Source: a virus
IMG/VR virus record: IMGVR_UViG_3300044939_000015
Location: 1-34,965 of that record
Direction: 5' to 3' (one strand)
DNA: 34,965 nucleotides
Numbering within the stretch: the first letter of the stretch is position 1; each line of letters opens with the position of its first letter. The notes beneath the pieces were generated by a model. That model worked only from the letters and a program-made list of their open reading frames with translations, was not told the DNA's origin and did not search any database. Below, in pieces: positions 15,279-20,927 of the stretch. Made by a program: the position numbers and the translations under genes.

Positions 15279-16406
15279 TCAAGTTCGGCAACGTACAACG
15301 TCGCCAAACGGGTACTCGACAGTACCCGACAAGTCTACCCAGACCAGCGGGTATGATGGCGGAGTGCTTGGAAACACACCGTAACCGTCAGTAATGTACA
15401 GAACCACATCTGGCGAATGTGATCCCATACGCTCAAGAGCTTCGCAGAAGCTAGTACCGCCACCTCCACGAAACTCCATAGGAGAATCCAGCATACTGGA
15501 AGGCGTAGTCTCTTCTTCATAAGCCACTCTGATATCTGCATCCATGCGATGCACAGTCCGCACGCAGACTTGTGTCAGAATATCTTTGATTACCCCGACG
15601 ACTCTGCTGAAAAACTCGTCCATCGAAGCACTGGTGTCGAAGATAACTCCGACCTTCTCGATGCCCGGACAGTTCAACGTCGGCGAAATGACGCCGCTAA
15701 CCCCATAACTAACTACAGCCATTTTCTTTAGGCTATAATCAGTTGGCGATAGAGCGTTTAGATATTGACTAAGTTCCGACGCCCAATCGTGGGGCGGAAC
15801 CCAGGCCGATTCTACCGCTTTAACTAACTCTTGGGGAATACTCCCAGGAGGGGCGGCAGTAACAACCGACTGCACCGCCATCCGCAGGTCTTGAACCTCC
15901 TGGGAAGACAGCGGATTTGTTTCAGATTCCCGACCACAATCGGTCAGGACTGAGTTCTGCACAATGCTCTCAAGGGCGTCCTTGTCCTGATTCTGAACGA
16001 GCCAGTTATATACTCGTTCGCTAGTCCATTCATGGGGGTTGTACCCCATGTCAGGAAACTTCGATGCCGTGATAATCTTATCCGGCATCGAAAAAGTAAA
16101 CTGGTTACTGAACAAGAACTCGTTAATAACGAGATCTTGTGCCACATTGAACGTGCGCGGATTCCGACCTTTTGTTCTTCCAAAAAAATCATAACCCAAA
16201 TGCAGTGCTTCGTGCGCAAGCACAAACACTTGCGAATCTACATCCAAACTGCTCCAGAAATCTGGATTAACCAAGATTTGCCGCCCATTCGTGGCGGCAG
16301 TGGGAATCGAACGATCCTCCTTAATCGGGAGGATCTTAGCGAACCCATAAATTACTGGGTTCATCTTGAAAAGACGCATCAACGCCTTGGAGTATTTGCT
16401 AAACAT
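15279..16406 (-). CDS. HExxH metallopeptidase-like / VWA domain protein
   Basis: The 375-residue protein combines two parts. Residues 1-130 include LAHEALHLGYD (HExxH at 65-69) and AQDLVINEF (D91, E96), the metallopeptidase-like N-terminal domain of the DUF2201 group. The C-terminal part is a VWA domain with a complete MIDAS: DTSAS at 257-261, GGGGTSF near 320 and ITDGYG near 344. Such proteins work with MoxR AAA+ ATPases in metal-dependent protein remodelling, and a MoxR gene lies about 0.6 kb upstream. A strong GAGGAG site and a one-base overlap (TAATG) with the preceding frame support the start. The coding sequence carries many perfect hairpins, notably a 10-bp stem at 16060-16092. Confidence 0.88.
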   Translation of the reverse strand: MFSKYSKALMRLFKMNPVIYGFAKILPIKEDRSIPTAATNGRQILVNPDFWSSLDVDSQVFVLAHEALHLGYDFFGRTKGRNPRTFNVAQDLVINEFLFSNQFTFSMPDKIITASKFPDMGYNPHEWTSERVYNWLVQNQDKDALESIVQNSVLTDCGRESETNPLSSQEVQDLRMAVQSVVTAAPPGSIPQELVKAVESAWVPPHDWASELSQYLNALSPTDYSLKKMAVVSYGVSGVISPTLNCPGIEKVGVIFDTSASMDEFFSRVVGVIKDILTQVCVRTVHRMDADIRVAYEEETTPSSMLDSPMEFRGGGGTSFCEALERMGSHSPDVVLYITDGYGVFPSTPPSYPLVWVDLSGTVEYPFGDVVRCRT

Positions 16407-16606
16407 TATCTTCTCCTCTTGATTACTGTCTTAAACTCCCTACTCCAAACGGGGAGTTTAGCTTTTCTTGGCTCTAAAAGCTCGAACGGCGGTAAAGAAA
16501 CCGCCGTAACAAAACAACTTGCATGTATAATCGATTGATCGTACATGCGGACAAAAGACCGAGGATAGGTGACCTCACCTATCTTGATGCAAGATTTTTC
16601 ATTCAT
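16406..16606 (-). CDS. Small hypothetical protein with embedded hairpins (66 aa)
   Basis: The frame starts at MNEKSCIKIGEV (a start three codons earlier is possible) and ends in a basic KTVIKRRR whose TAA overlaps the ATG of the VWA gene. It begins just after an intrinsic terminator. The DNA holds four strong inverted repeats: GATAGGTGA/TCACCTATC (16564-16583), GCATGTA/TACATGC (16521-16548), ACGGCGGT/ACCGCCGT (16486-16507) and TAAACTCCC/GGGAGTTTA (16432-16460). It may be a real gene or a structured leader of the VWA gene that happens to be open. Confidence 0.45.
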   Translation of the reverse strand: MNEKSCIKIGEVTYPRSFVRMYDQSIIHASCFVTAVSLPPFELLEPRKAKLPVWSREFKTVIKRRR

Positions 16607-16620
16607 CCATTTCATCCCAC

Positions 16621-16651
16621 AAAAGTCGGGCACCGTGCAACGGTGCCCGAC
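16621..16651 (-). terminator. Intrinsic terminator between MoxR-side genes and VWA gene
   Basis: On the minus strand GTCGGGCACCGT and ACGGTGCCCGAC form a perfect 12-bp stem with a three-base loop (16625-16651), followed by TTTT at 16624-16621. The short U-tract suggests partial termination, which would make the VWA protein less abundant than the ATPase. Confidence 0.82.
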
Positions 16652-16664
16652 TCGATTGACCAGA

Positions 16665-17012
16665 TCAAGCCCTAGTAATGGGCTTGTCTGGCAACTCATG
16701 CGGGAACTCCCGCCATCCAGTGATGGAGGAGTAACGAACCGCATAAAATGCGGTTGCGAAGGGGTATACTTCGTGCAACGCCGCTGTGCCCTTTTGGGCG
16801 ATGTCAGTGACAACGCCCATCTGCACAACCATGCTAACTTTATCCAAAATCCAAAATTCTCCATCCTTGGACCTACCACGGAACCGACCGATAAAGAAAA
16901 ACCTATCGGTGTCGACCCAAATTGAAGTGCCGATTTCAGGATCACCGATATTAAGGGCGGGCAGGTTGGTGTCGTTAGTGGTGGTAGTGTCGTCGATGTT
17001 GATGCCAAACAT
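16665..17012 (-). CDS. Hypothetical protein between MoxR and VWA genes (115 aa)
   Basis: The ATG is preceded by GAGGAG at seven bases. The product begins MFGINIDDTTTTND and is beta-rich with several aromatic residues (RFFFIGRFRGRSKDGEFWIL, then FATAFYAVRYSS). It has no known motif. Its position between the two partners of a MoxR-VWA system suggests it is a third member of that complex, which is inference. A longer open frame (16406-17008) covers the same DNA but is a shadow. The DNA contains the perfect stems AACCGCAT/ATGCGGTT and GCGGGA/TCCCGC. Confidence 0.72.
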   Translation of the reverse strand: MFGINIDDTTTTNDTNLPALNIGDPEIGTSIWVDTDRFFFIGRFRGRSKDGEFWILDKVSMVVQMGVVTDIAQKGTAALHEVYPFATAFYAVRYSSITGWREFPHELPDKPITRA

Positions 17013-17028
17013 TGTGCTTCTCCTCTAA

Positions 17029-18075
17029 TTACTTGTTGAGATACCGCCCGATTTCTCGGGCGAAGATTTGATACGCGTGAGTGCTAGCAAAGTGCGAGGA
17101 CTTTGCTAGCAAGTTATCCCACATGACCTTTTGTTCCTCAGCCGGGAACCGGCTGATTAGACCTCCCATTCGATCAACTACAGCCTCCTTTGCAAGCCCG
17201 ATAATTTGGTTGACAATCAGTGACCGAACAACCGGATTGCTCGGTATCTCCATTGTGGCGATCTGGGCCTTATCCATGCCCGAGAAATCAGGCAACTCAG
17301 CCCAGAGGCGGATAATCGCCTCACATTGGGCGGCTGCCTTGTCACCGACATGGCTGGCAATAATCGCCAGCCGATTGATCGATGAGATGGTGTTATTTTG
17401 CAGCAGCATTTCTGCTGCCGACAGTTCAGCACTACACTCCACCCAACCGCGATGAGTTGGGAGTTTATCGGCTTTGATCTCGATATCTTTGTAAGCCCCC
17501 TTTAGGAAGTGCGACAACTCGGGGTTGTATTCGATTGCAGTGGCCACCGCAGGGTGGCCGTTTACCCGAAGATAATCGACGTATTCCTGGTCCGTTGGAC
17601 CAAGGTACGTGATTGTCGGGCATCGGGTGTTAATCAATCGGCTGATAGCCGACGTACCAGCCGTATCTCCTACCCTGTTTGCAGTCAGAATAAAAGTCTG
17701 ACCTTTCGGCAATGCCTTGCCCTGAATCGTGCGATTCAGGACAACTTCTCCGAGTAAGGCCTGTGTGGTGGGCACCATGTGCCCAAACTCATCGATCAAA
17801 TGGATAGTACCCTCGGGACTATTCATAAATCGAGAGTTACGCAAAAAAGTGTAGTCATCGAAGTTCTTCGATGGCACGTTGATGCCGAAACTCTCTGGAC
17901 TAATCGACGGTCCAATATGGACCTCGACATGACGGCCAAGGACCTTGGCCGCCTCAAACACAGCACTAGTCTTGCCCACACCATTCGGTCCCTGAATAAT
18001 CAGGGACTTGGTCGCAGAAATAGCGACCAGAAGTCGCTCCATCAAAACCTTATGCCCAATGATTTCATTCAACAT
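17029..18075 (-). CDS. MoxR-type AAA+ ATPase
   Basis: The 348-residue protein has Walker A GPNGVGKTS (29-37), Walker B IHLIDEFGH (91-99), sensor 1 ILTANR (129-134) and an arginine-finger segment AISRLINTR (143-151), in the MoxR arrangement. Together with the downstream VWA/HExxH protein it forms the usual MoxR-VWA pair, where the ATPase powers assembly or metal-dependent activation of targets. The GGGAGG ribosome-binding site is strong and spaced seven bases from the ATG. The coding DNA holds about 17 perfect stem-loops of six or more base pairs with short loops (for example 11 bp at 17082-17111 and 9 bp at 17721-17740), far above chance. Confidence 0.92.
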   Translation of the reverse strand: MLNEIIGHKVLMERLLVAISATKSLIIQGPNGVGKTSAVFEAAKVLGRHVEVHIGPSISPESFGINVPSKNFDDYTFLRNSRFMNSPEGTIHLIDEFGHMVPTTQALLGEVVLNRTIQGKALPKGQTFILTANRVGDTAGTSAISRLINTRCPTITYLGPTDQEYVDYLRVNGHPAVATAIEYNPELSHFLKGAYKDIEIKADKLPTHRGWVECSAELSAAEMLLQNNTISSINRLAIIASHVGDKAAAQCEAIIRLWAELPDFSGMDKAQIATMEIPSNPVVRSLIVNQIIGLAKEAVVDRMGGLISRFPAEEQKVMWDNLLAKSSHFASTHAYQIFAREIGRYLNK

Positions 18076-18214
18076 CTGCCGACCTCCCGATTAATTAATT
18101 AATTATGCACCGCCTATAGTCAGGCGGCGCGAGGGTAGAATCCCACAGCGATCCTGAACCGACCCTGAACGGGGTCTCGCGCGGGGGCGCGCACCTGCGT
18201 GCGCCTGCGTGCGG
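18076..18214. other. Non-coding leader upstream of MoxR gene with CTGAAC pair
   Basis: This gap contains ATTAATTAATTAATTA next to the MoxR ribosome-binding site and a CCGCCT/AGGCGG stem (about 18111-18128). Two CTGAAC copies are spaced exactly 11 bases (18154 and 18165), followed by GGGGTC and a GCGCG/CGCGC hairpin. A tandem duplicate of CCTGCGTGCG lies at about 18193-18212. The CTGAAC pair plus GC-rich hairpin is repeated at 19390-19430, which suggests a shared regulatory element. Confidence 0.6.
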
Positions 18215-18346
18215 TTAGACCAATCCAAGTTCTTTTTTCAGAACATAGGCTACTAACCGCTTATTCACTTGCTCTGGCAGAATAATCTCGCCAGACTGAA
18301 TGTTTTCTAATGCACAGCGCAGCAAGTGCTGCCTATCTGCGCCCAT
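18215..18346 (-). CDS. Small hypothetical protein, start uncertain
   Basis: An open frame reads through 18409 and ends at 18215. The ATG at 18346 gives 43 residues starting MGADRQHLLRCALEN. A GTG at 18361 adds VDNIP, and the upstream open part reads YDALDLRPDAFLVR. That upstream part looks coding but has no start in frame. A GTG at 18413 would read MSNI and then hit a stop, whereas two extra AT bases would join it to YDALDLRP. The gene may carry a 2-base contraction in an AT run. The helical C terminus (LPEQVNKRLVAYVLKKELGLV) has no known family. Confidence 0.5.
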   Translation of the reverse strand: MGADRQHLLRCALENIQSGEIILPEQVNKRLVAYVLKKELGLV

Positions 18347-18420
18347 TGGGATATTATCCACCCTGACTAAAAAAGCATCTGGACGCAGATCTAGCGCATC
18401 ATATATTGCTCACTATATAT

Positions 18421-19053
18421 TTAGATTACTCCCATCTTTTCTTTAGGAGCGTTTAAAATTTCGGCATACTTCTCCTTGAATCCAAAGAGAGCGTACGCCC
18501 AAAAATGGGTGCCCATTCGCTCCTGCATATAGCGTAGGGCGTAGTAATCGTGTTTTTCAAGTGCGTGGTTAATAGATTGGCTGATTACGTCCTCTATGAG
18601 AGGAACTAAGTCATCTTTCTCTATGTCCAAGTCATCCTTTCTATGTCGAATTTCTTTACCATCGGGACTATAACCCCAATAGCAATAAAAATCGACAGAT
18701 CTACAGTCCTCCGAGGTAAACACGTTACCCCGGATGTCCTCATATTCTGCAAATATCAAAGACGTTGTATAGCTCCCATCATACATCGCCTTGATTTTGG
18801 CGACTTCGTCCAGCGCACGAAAGTGCGCTTCACGACCGGTCATACCGCGAAGACGGTATGACCTGACCAACTCTTGAAAATCGATGCAATGCCCTTTGTT
18901 TTGCAAACCGGGCCTTGCTTGTACCAAGACTTCGTAAGATCGCTTCTTTTTAGTTGGGTAGATATTTACATCTACCCATTCTAACGGGTTGTCGTGCCCG
19001 TCGTTGTACCTTAAAACAATTTCTAGCCCATTATGCTTTATCTTTTCGTACAT
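18421..19053 (-). CDS. Hypothetical protein (210 aa)
   Basis: The gene starts inside the end of the upstream 64-residue gene. The first part is beta-rich (NGLEIVLRYNDGHD). The middle has basic and aromatic residues, and FYCYWGYSPDGKEIRHRKDD is followed by a helical end. No motif is recognised. The coding DNA holds several perfect stems, for example GGTCATACCG/CGGTATGACC (10 bp, near 18838-18863), so it shares the hairpin-rich style of the MoxR/VWA genes. Confidence 0.72.
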   Translation of the reverse strand: MYEKIKHNGLEIVLRYNDGHDNPLEWVDVNIYPTKKKRSYEVLVQARPGLQNKGHCIDFQELVRSYRLRGMTGREAHFRALDEVAKIKAMYDGSYTTSLIFAEYEDIRGNVFTSEDCRSVDFYCYWGYSPDGKEIRHRKDDLDIEKDDLVPLIEDVISQSINHALEKHDYYALRYMQERMGTHFWAYALFGFKEKYAEILNAPKEKMGVI

Positions 19054-19232
19054 TGTTCTTTCACCACCGTCTGGGCAACAAACTTTGAATTCAGCGTGTA
19101 CACCTTGAATTCCTTTTCAATCTCTGCAAAAGCATTGTTCCGCGCATAGTCACGCGCTTCTCTCAAGTTATCGGTTTGCATTAGTACGCGATCACCGCGC
19201 ACAACGATGTAAAGATTAGGATTAGATTTCAT
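19038..19232 (-). CDS. Hypothetical protein (64 aa)
   Basis: The product has a small alpha/beta pattern: NLYIVVRGDRVLMQT, a helix LREARDYARNNAFAEIEKE, then a strand and a basic end. The ATG overlaps the end of the 38-residue membrane peptide, and the 3' end overlaps the 210-residue gene. No family is recognised. Confidence 0.65.
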   Translation of the reverse strand: MKSNPNLYIVVRGDRVLMQTDNLREARDYARNNAFAEIEKEFKVYTLNSKFVAQTVVKEQCTKR

Positions 19233-19338
19233 CGTTCTCTAGCCAATAAAGGAACACAAAAAGAATCACGAAGTACCACTTTAACTCCCACACGAAACGT
19301 AACAAAAGGATCAAAGTTTCGAAAATATCGTCCAACAT
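19222..19338 (-). CDS. Small single-pass membrane peptide (38 aa)
   Basis: This frame is first in the leftward operon and has an AGGAG site eight bases before its ATG. The product has an acidic N terminus and one hydrophobic helix of about 19 residues (WYFVILFVFLYWLE), ending END. The stop overlaps the next gene's start. Small membrane peptides made early often act in superinfection exclusion or host membrane take-over, but nothing here proves that. High confidence comes from the start signal and overlap rather than from homology. Confidence 0.62.
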   Translation of the reverse strand: MLDDIFETLILLLRFVWELKWYFVILFVFLYWLENDEI

Positions 19339-19454
19339 TATGTGTCTCCTATATAGGTGGGCCTGCGATGCGAGGTTGCCACAGGAAGACTGAACGCCGG
19401 CTGAACGGGGTCGCGAGCGCGCAGGCGCGCGTTAAGAAAATGTGAAATTTTTTG

Positions 19455-19482
19455 TTGGCAAAAATTCAGTTTTGTTTACATT
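19455..19482 (+). promoter_or_regulatory. Candidate sigma70-like rightward promoter
   Basis: TTGGCA (19455-19460) matches five of six bases of the -35 consensus. It is followed 16 bases later by TACATT (19477-19482), which matches four of six of the -10 consensus. It lies in the divergent region and points toward the rightward genes. The match is moderate and no transcription data exist. Confidence 0.35.
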
Positions 19483-19506
19483 ACGTCCACGACAGTAGGA
19501 GGGCTA

Positions 19507-19545
19507 GTGGCGGCGCTGTCCAGGCGTTGTAATAGATATCACTAG
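19507..19545 (+). CDS. Possible 12-codon leader peptide
   Basis: A very strong AGGAGGG (19497-19503) lies three bases before GTG, and the frame reads MAALSRRCNRYH then stops. It follows the candidate promoter at 19455. A TATAGG/CCTATA stem (about 19592-19608) and the TTCCCCGGGGAA palindrome lie downstream, so a leader-controlled attenuation system is conceivable. The spacing is short and chance is a real alternative. Confidence 0.25.
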   Translation: MAALSRRCNRYH

Positions 19546-20000
19546 TAATATATATTTAATATATATAAGGAGATGTGTCTCAGTAGGTATAGGGCTTTCC
19601 TATAGTGTGTTCCCCGGGGAATCTATTACAAAATTTCAGCGCGCTGTCCGTTCAGATTCGGGCGTGGACTTATGCGGCCTCCAGGCCCGCCGTTCAGATT
19701 CGGTGAACTTCGATAAGTATTACTGAACTGTAATTAAACAGTAATAAATATTACTGGCTAGTAAAATCAATGACTTACGCGCGTCATCATGTAATGAAAA
19801 CGAATCGTTAACGTTACTTTTACTTCGCTGAACATACTCTGAAATCTAGCAAAAATGCGGGCTAAATCCGTTACATTTCAGTCTTTTTTGAACGATCCGA
19901 ACGTTAATGTAATGTATACGTCAAAATTTGACCAAATTTCACGCGGTTTTCACTAACTTCTTCACATTACCTTAACATTCGGGCTTAAAGACAAATTACC

Positions 20001-20152
20001 GTCGTATAGTCCCGTAAATAAGGAGAAACTAGTAGTATTTCCCGTGGGCGTCTAGGTTTAAATCGTAATATTATCACGCGGGGTTTTTGTTGCCTATTTG
20101 CCGTATAGTCTCGCAAATAGGTACTATTCGCCGTATAGTCTCGCAAATAAGG
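20001..20152. repeat. Three copies of a CCGTATAGTC-type element
   Basis: Copies at 20001-20023, 20100-20121 and 20130-20152 follow the consensus CCGTATAGTCTCGCAAATA then AGG. The second copy is flanked by CCTATTTGC and GCAAATAGG, a perfect 9-bp stem with an 11-base loop holding CGTATAGTC. The conserved loop and variable stem suggest recognition sites, perhaps of a replication initiator or regulator. Confidence 0.65.
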
Positions 20153-20165
20153 CATTCTAGAGCGT

Positions 20166-20197
20166 AAAAAATAATAAAGCCTCGAATATTCGAGGCT
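20166..20197 (-). terminator. Palindromic terminator, leftward
   Basis: AGCCTCGAATATTCGAGGCT (20178-20197) is a perfect palindrome. On the minus strand it is followed by TTATTATTTTTT (20177-20166), a good intrinsic terminator. It would stop leftward transcription arising from the rightward gene side and insulate the control region. Confidence 0.65.
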
Positions 20198-20271
20198 CGG
20201 CTGAACGAAAAATAAACGGCGAAGTGCAAGGTTCTGCATATTCAGGTTTTGTTCAGCATTGTTGTGCTACT

Positions 20272-20303
20272 CGCGCGCGCACGTGCGCGCGCACGTGCAT
20301 ATA
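20272..20303. other. 32-base alternating pyrimidine-purine tract
   Basis: From 20272 to 20303 every step alternates pyrimidine and purine: CG and CA/TG steps, then ATATA. The core CGCGCGCACGTGCGCGCG is an 18-base palindrome. Such tracts can adopt Z-DNA or a cruciform under negative supercoiling and may mark an origin or a promoter boundary. Confidence 0.7.
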
Positions 20304-20372
20304 GAGTTGGCATTCATTCATAGTCGTTCAGGTTCTGTTCATGTAGGCTATGCGACTCTAAGCGGGTCGACA

Positions 20373-20391
20373 GGATTGCATAGTGCAATCC
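20373..20391 (+). promoter_or_regulatory. Stem-loop in the leader of the first rightward gene
   Basis: GGATTGCA and TGCAATCC form an 8-bp stem with a TAG loop, about ten bases before the GGGAG ribosome-binding site of the gene at 20414. It could influence translation or mRNA stability. Confidence 0.5.
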
Positions 20392-20413
20392 GGACATTGG
20401 GAGTAACGCAATC

Positions 20414-20869
20414 GTGAAAAACTCAGCACTACGTGACGCAATCATCGATGCGACAACAAAAGTCGTTTCAGCCAAGTCAGCCAAGTCAGCCAAGTCAGCC
20501 AAGTCAGATAAGCCAGTAACGAAAGTGGAACTCGCCGCTCGATTGCGCGCACTAGAATCCGCTGGATTGCTTAAGAAAGCGGAGCGCCAAGATATTCCTG
20601 GTCATATCTGTTTCTGGGCGGGTAGTAGGCTTGCCGTATGGTCAGGCGTGGACCGTTCTGACTACTATCGAGTGTCTTTTCGAGTAGCCGAAGATGATCC
20701 AAGTGTAGTCATTACCGGTCGAGGTCTCTTGGATTCTGAGCGTATGGAACGTGCGACGCTCTCGGCGAAAGCCATTGCGAAGTATCTTCGCAATGGCGGC
20801 ACATTGAATGTGCCGCCAGCGTCAGCACGGCCGCGAAAGGTAGCGGGCATTCGTATCACCGCGGATTAA
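20414..20869 (+). CDS. Hypothetical protein with SAK repeats (151 aa)
   Basis: Translation starts at GTG with GGGAG ten bases upstream. The product has an N-terminal helix, a repeated SAKSAKSAKSAKSDK segment (about residues 19-33) encoded by a perfect 9-base repeat, and a globular part. LAARLRALESAGLLKKAE looks like a helix pair or HTH, followed by beta-rich segments and a basic C terminus (ASARPRKVAGIRI). Lysine-rich repeats are typical of DNA-binding tails. It is flanked by its own terminator, so it is a monocistronic unit, perhaps an early regulator. No family is recognised. Confidence 0.72.
   Translation: MKNSALRDAIIDATTKVVSAKSAKSAKSAKSDKPVTKVELAARLRALESAGLLKKAERQDIPGHICFWAGSRLAVWSGVDRSDYYRVSFRVAEDDPSVVITGRGLLDSERMERATLSAKAIAKYLRNGGTLNVPPASARPRKVAGIRITAD
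20471..20506 (+). repeat. Four tandem GCCAAGTCA repeats in coding sequence
   Basis: Four identical 9-base units encode AKS repeats in frame. Copy-number changes would keep the frame and only alter the length of the basic linker, so the tract can evolve by slippage without inactivating the gene. Confidence 0.9.
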
Positions 20870-20878
20870 GTCTAACCT

Positions 20879-20915
20879 AGGCTACGCCAGATATCTGGCG
20901 TAGCCTTTCTTTTTT
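20879..20915 (+). terminator. Intrinsic terminator after the SAK-repeat gene
   Basis: AGGCTACGCCAG and CTGGCGTAGCCT form a perfect 12-bp stem with an ATAT loop, followed by TTCTTTTTT. The preceding CTAACCTAG and the core CGCCAGATA...CTGGCG recur in the terminator at 21426, so the two are related in sequence. Confidence 0.92.
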
Positions 20916-20927
20916 CGGAGAGAAAAC

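Larger units (their letters stand above)
18154..20331. repeat. Dispersed CTGAAC(G) motif cluster
   Basis: CTGAAC or its reverse complement GTTCAG occurs at 18154, 18165, 19390, 19401, 19650, 19692, 19723, 19828, 20201, 20251 and 20326. Seven of these extend to CTGAACG. Two pairs are spaced 11 bases (one helical turn). About one copy per 2 kb would be expected by chance for the six-base motif, so the cluster is likely a family of protein-binding sites. Confidence 0.62.
19339..20413. other. Divergent intergenic region, candidate origin/control region
   Basis: No convincing gene lies in these 1,075 bases, where leftward and rightward transcription diverge. It contains CTGAACG motifs, an AT-rich TATATATTTAATATATAT run (about 19549-19568), the palindrome TTCCCCGGGGAA (about 19611-19622), three copies of a CCGTATAGTC element, a palindromic terminator, an alternating pyrimidine-purine tract and a GGATTGCA stem just before the first rightward gene. 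An AT-rich segment with repeated sites next to replication genes is typical of an origin, which is inference here. Confidence 0.6.

Noticed and set aside
16406-17008. A 200-codon minus-strand frame spanning the MoxR-VWA interval
   Set aside because: Its upstream two thirds overlap the better 115-residue gene, which has a strong ribosome-binding site, and it runs through an intrinsic terminator. Only its last 66 codons are kept as a possible small gene.
19985-20239. Minus-strand frame of 84 codons with three YLRDYT repeats
   Set aside because: The repeats come from the non-coding CCGTATAGTC element, there is no ribosome-binding site, and a terminator lies inside the frame.
20314-20502. Minus-strand frame with ADLADLADLA repeats
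   Set aside because: This is the antisense of the AKS-encoding 9-base repeat.
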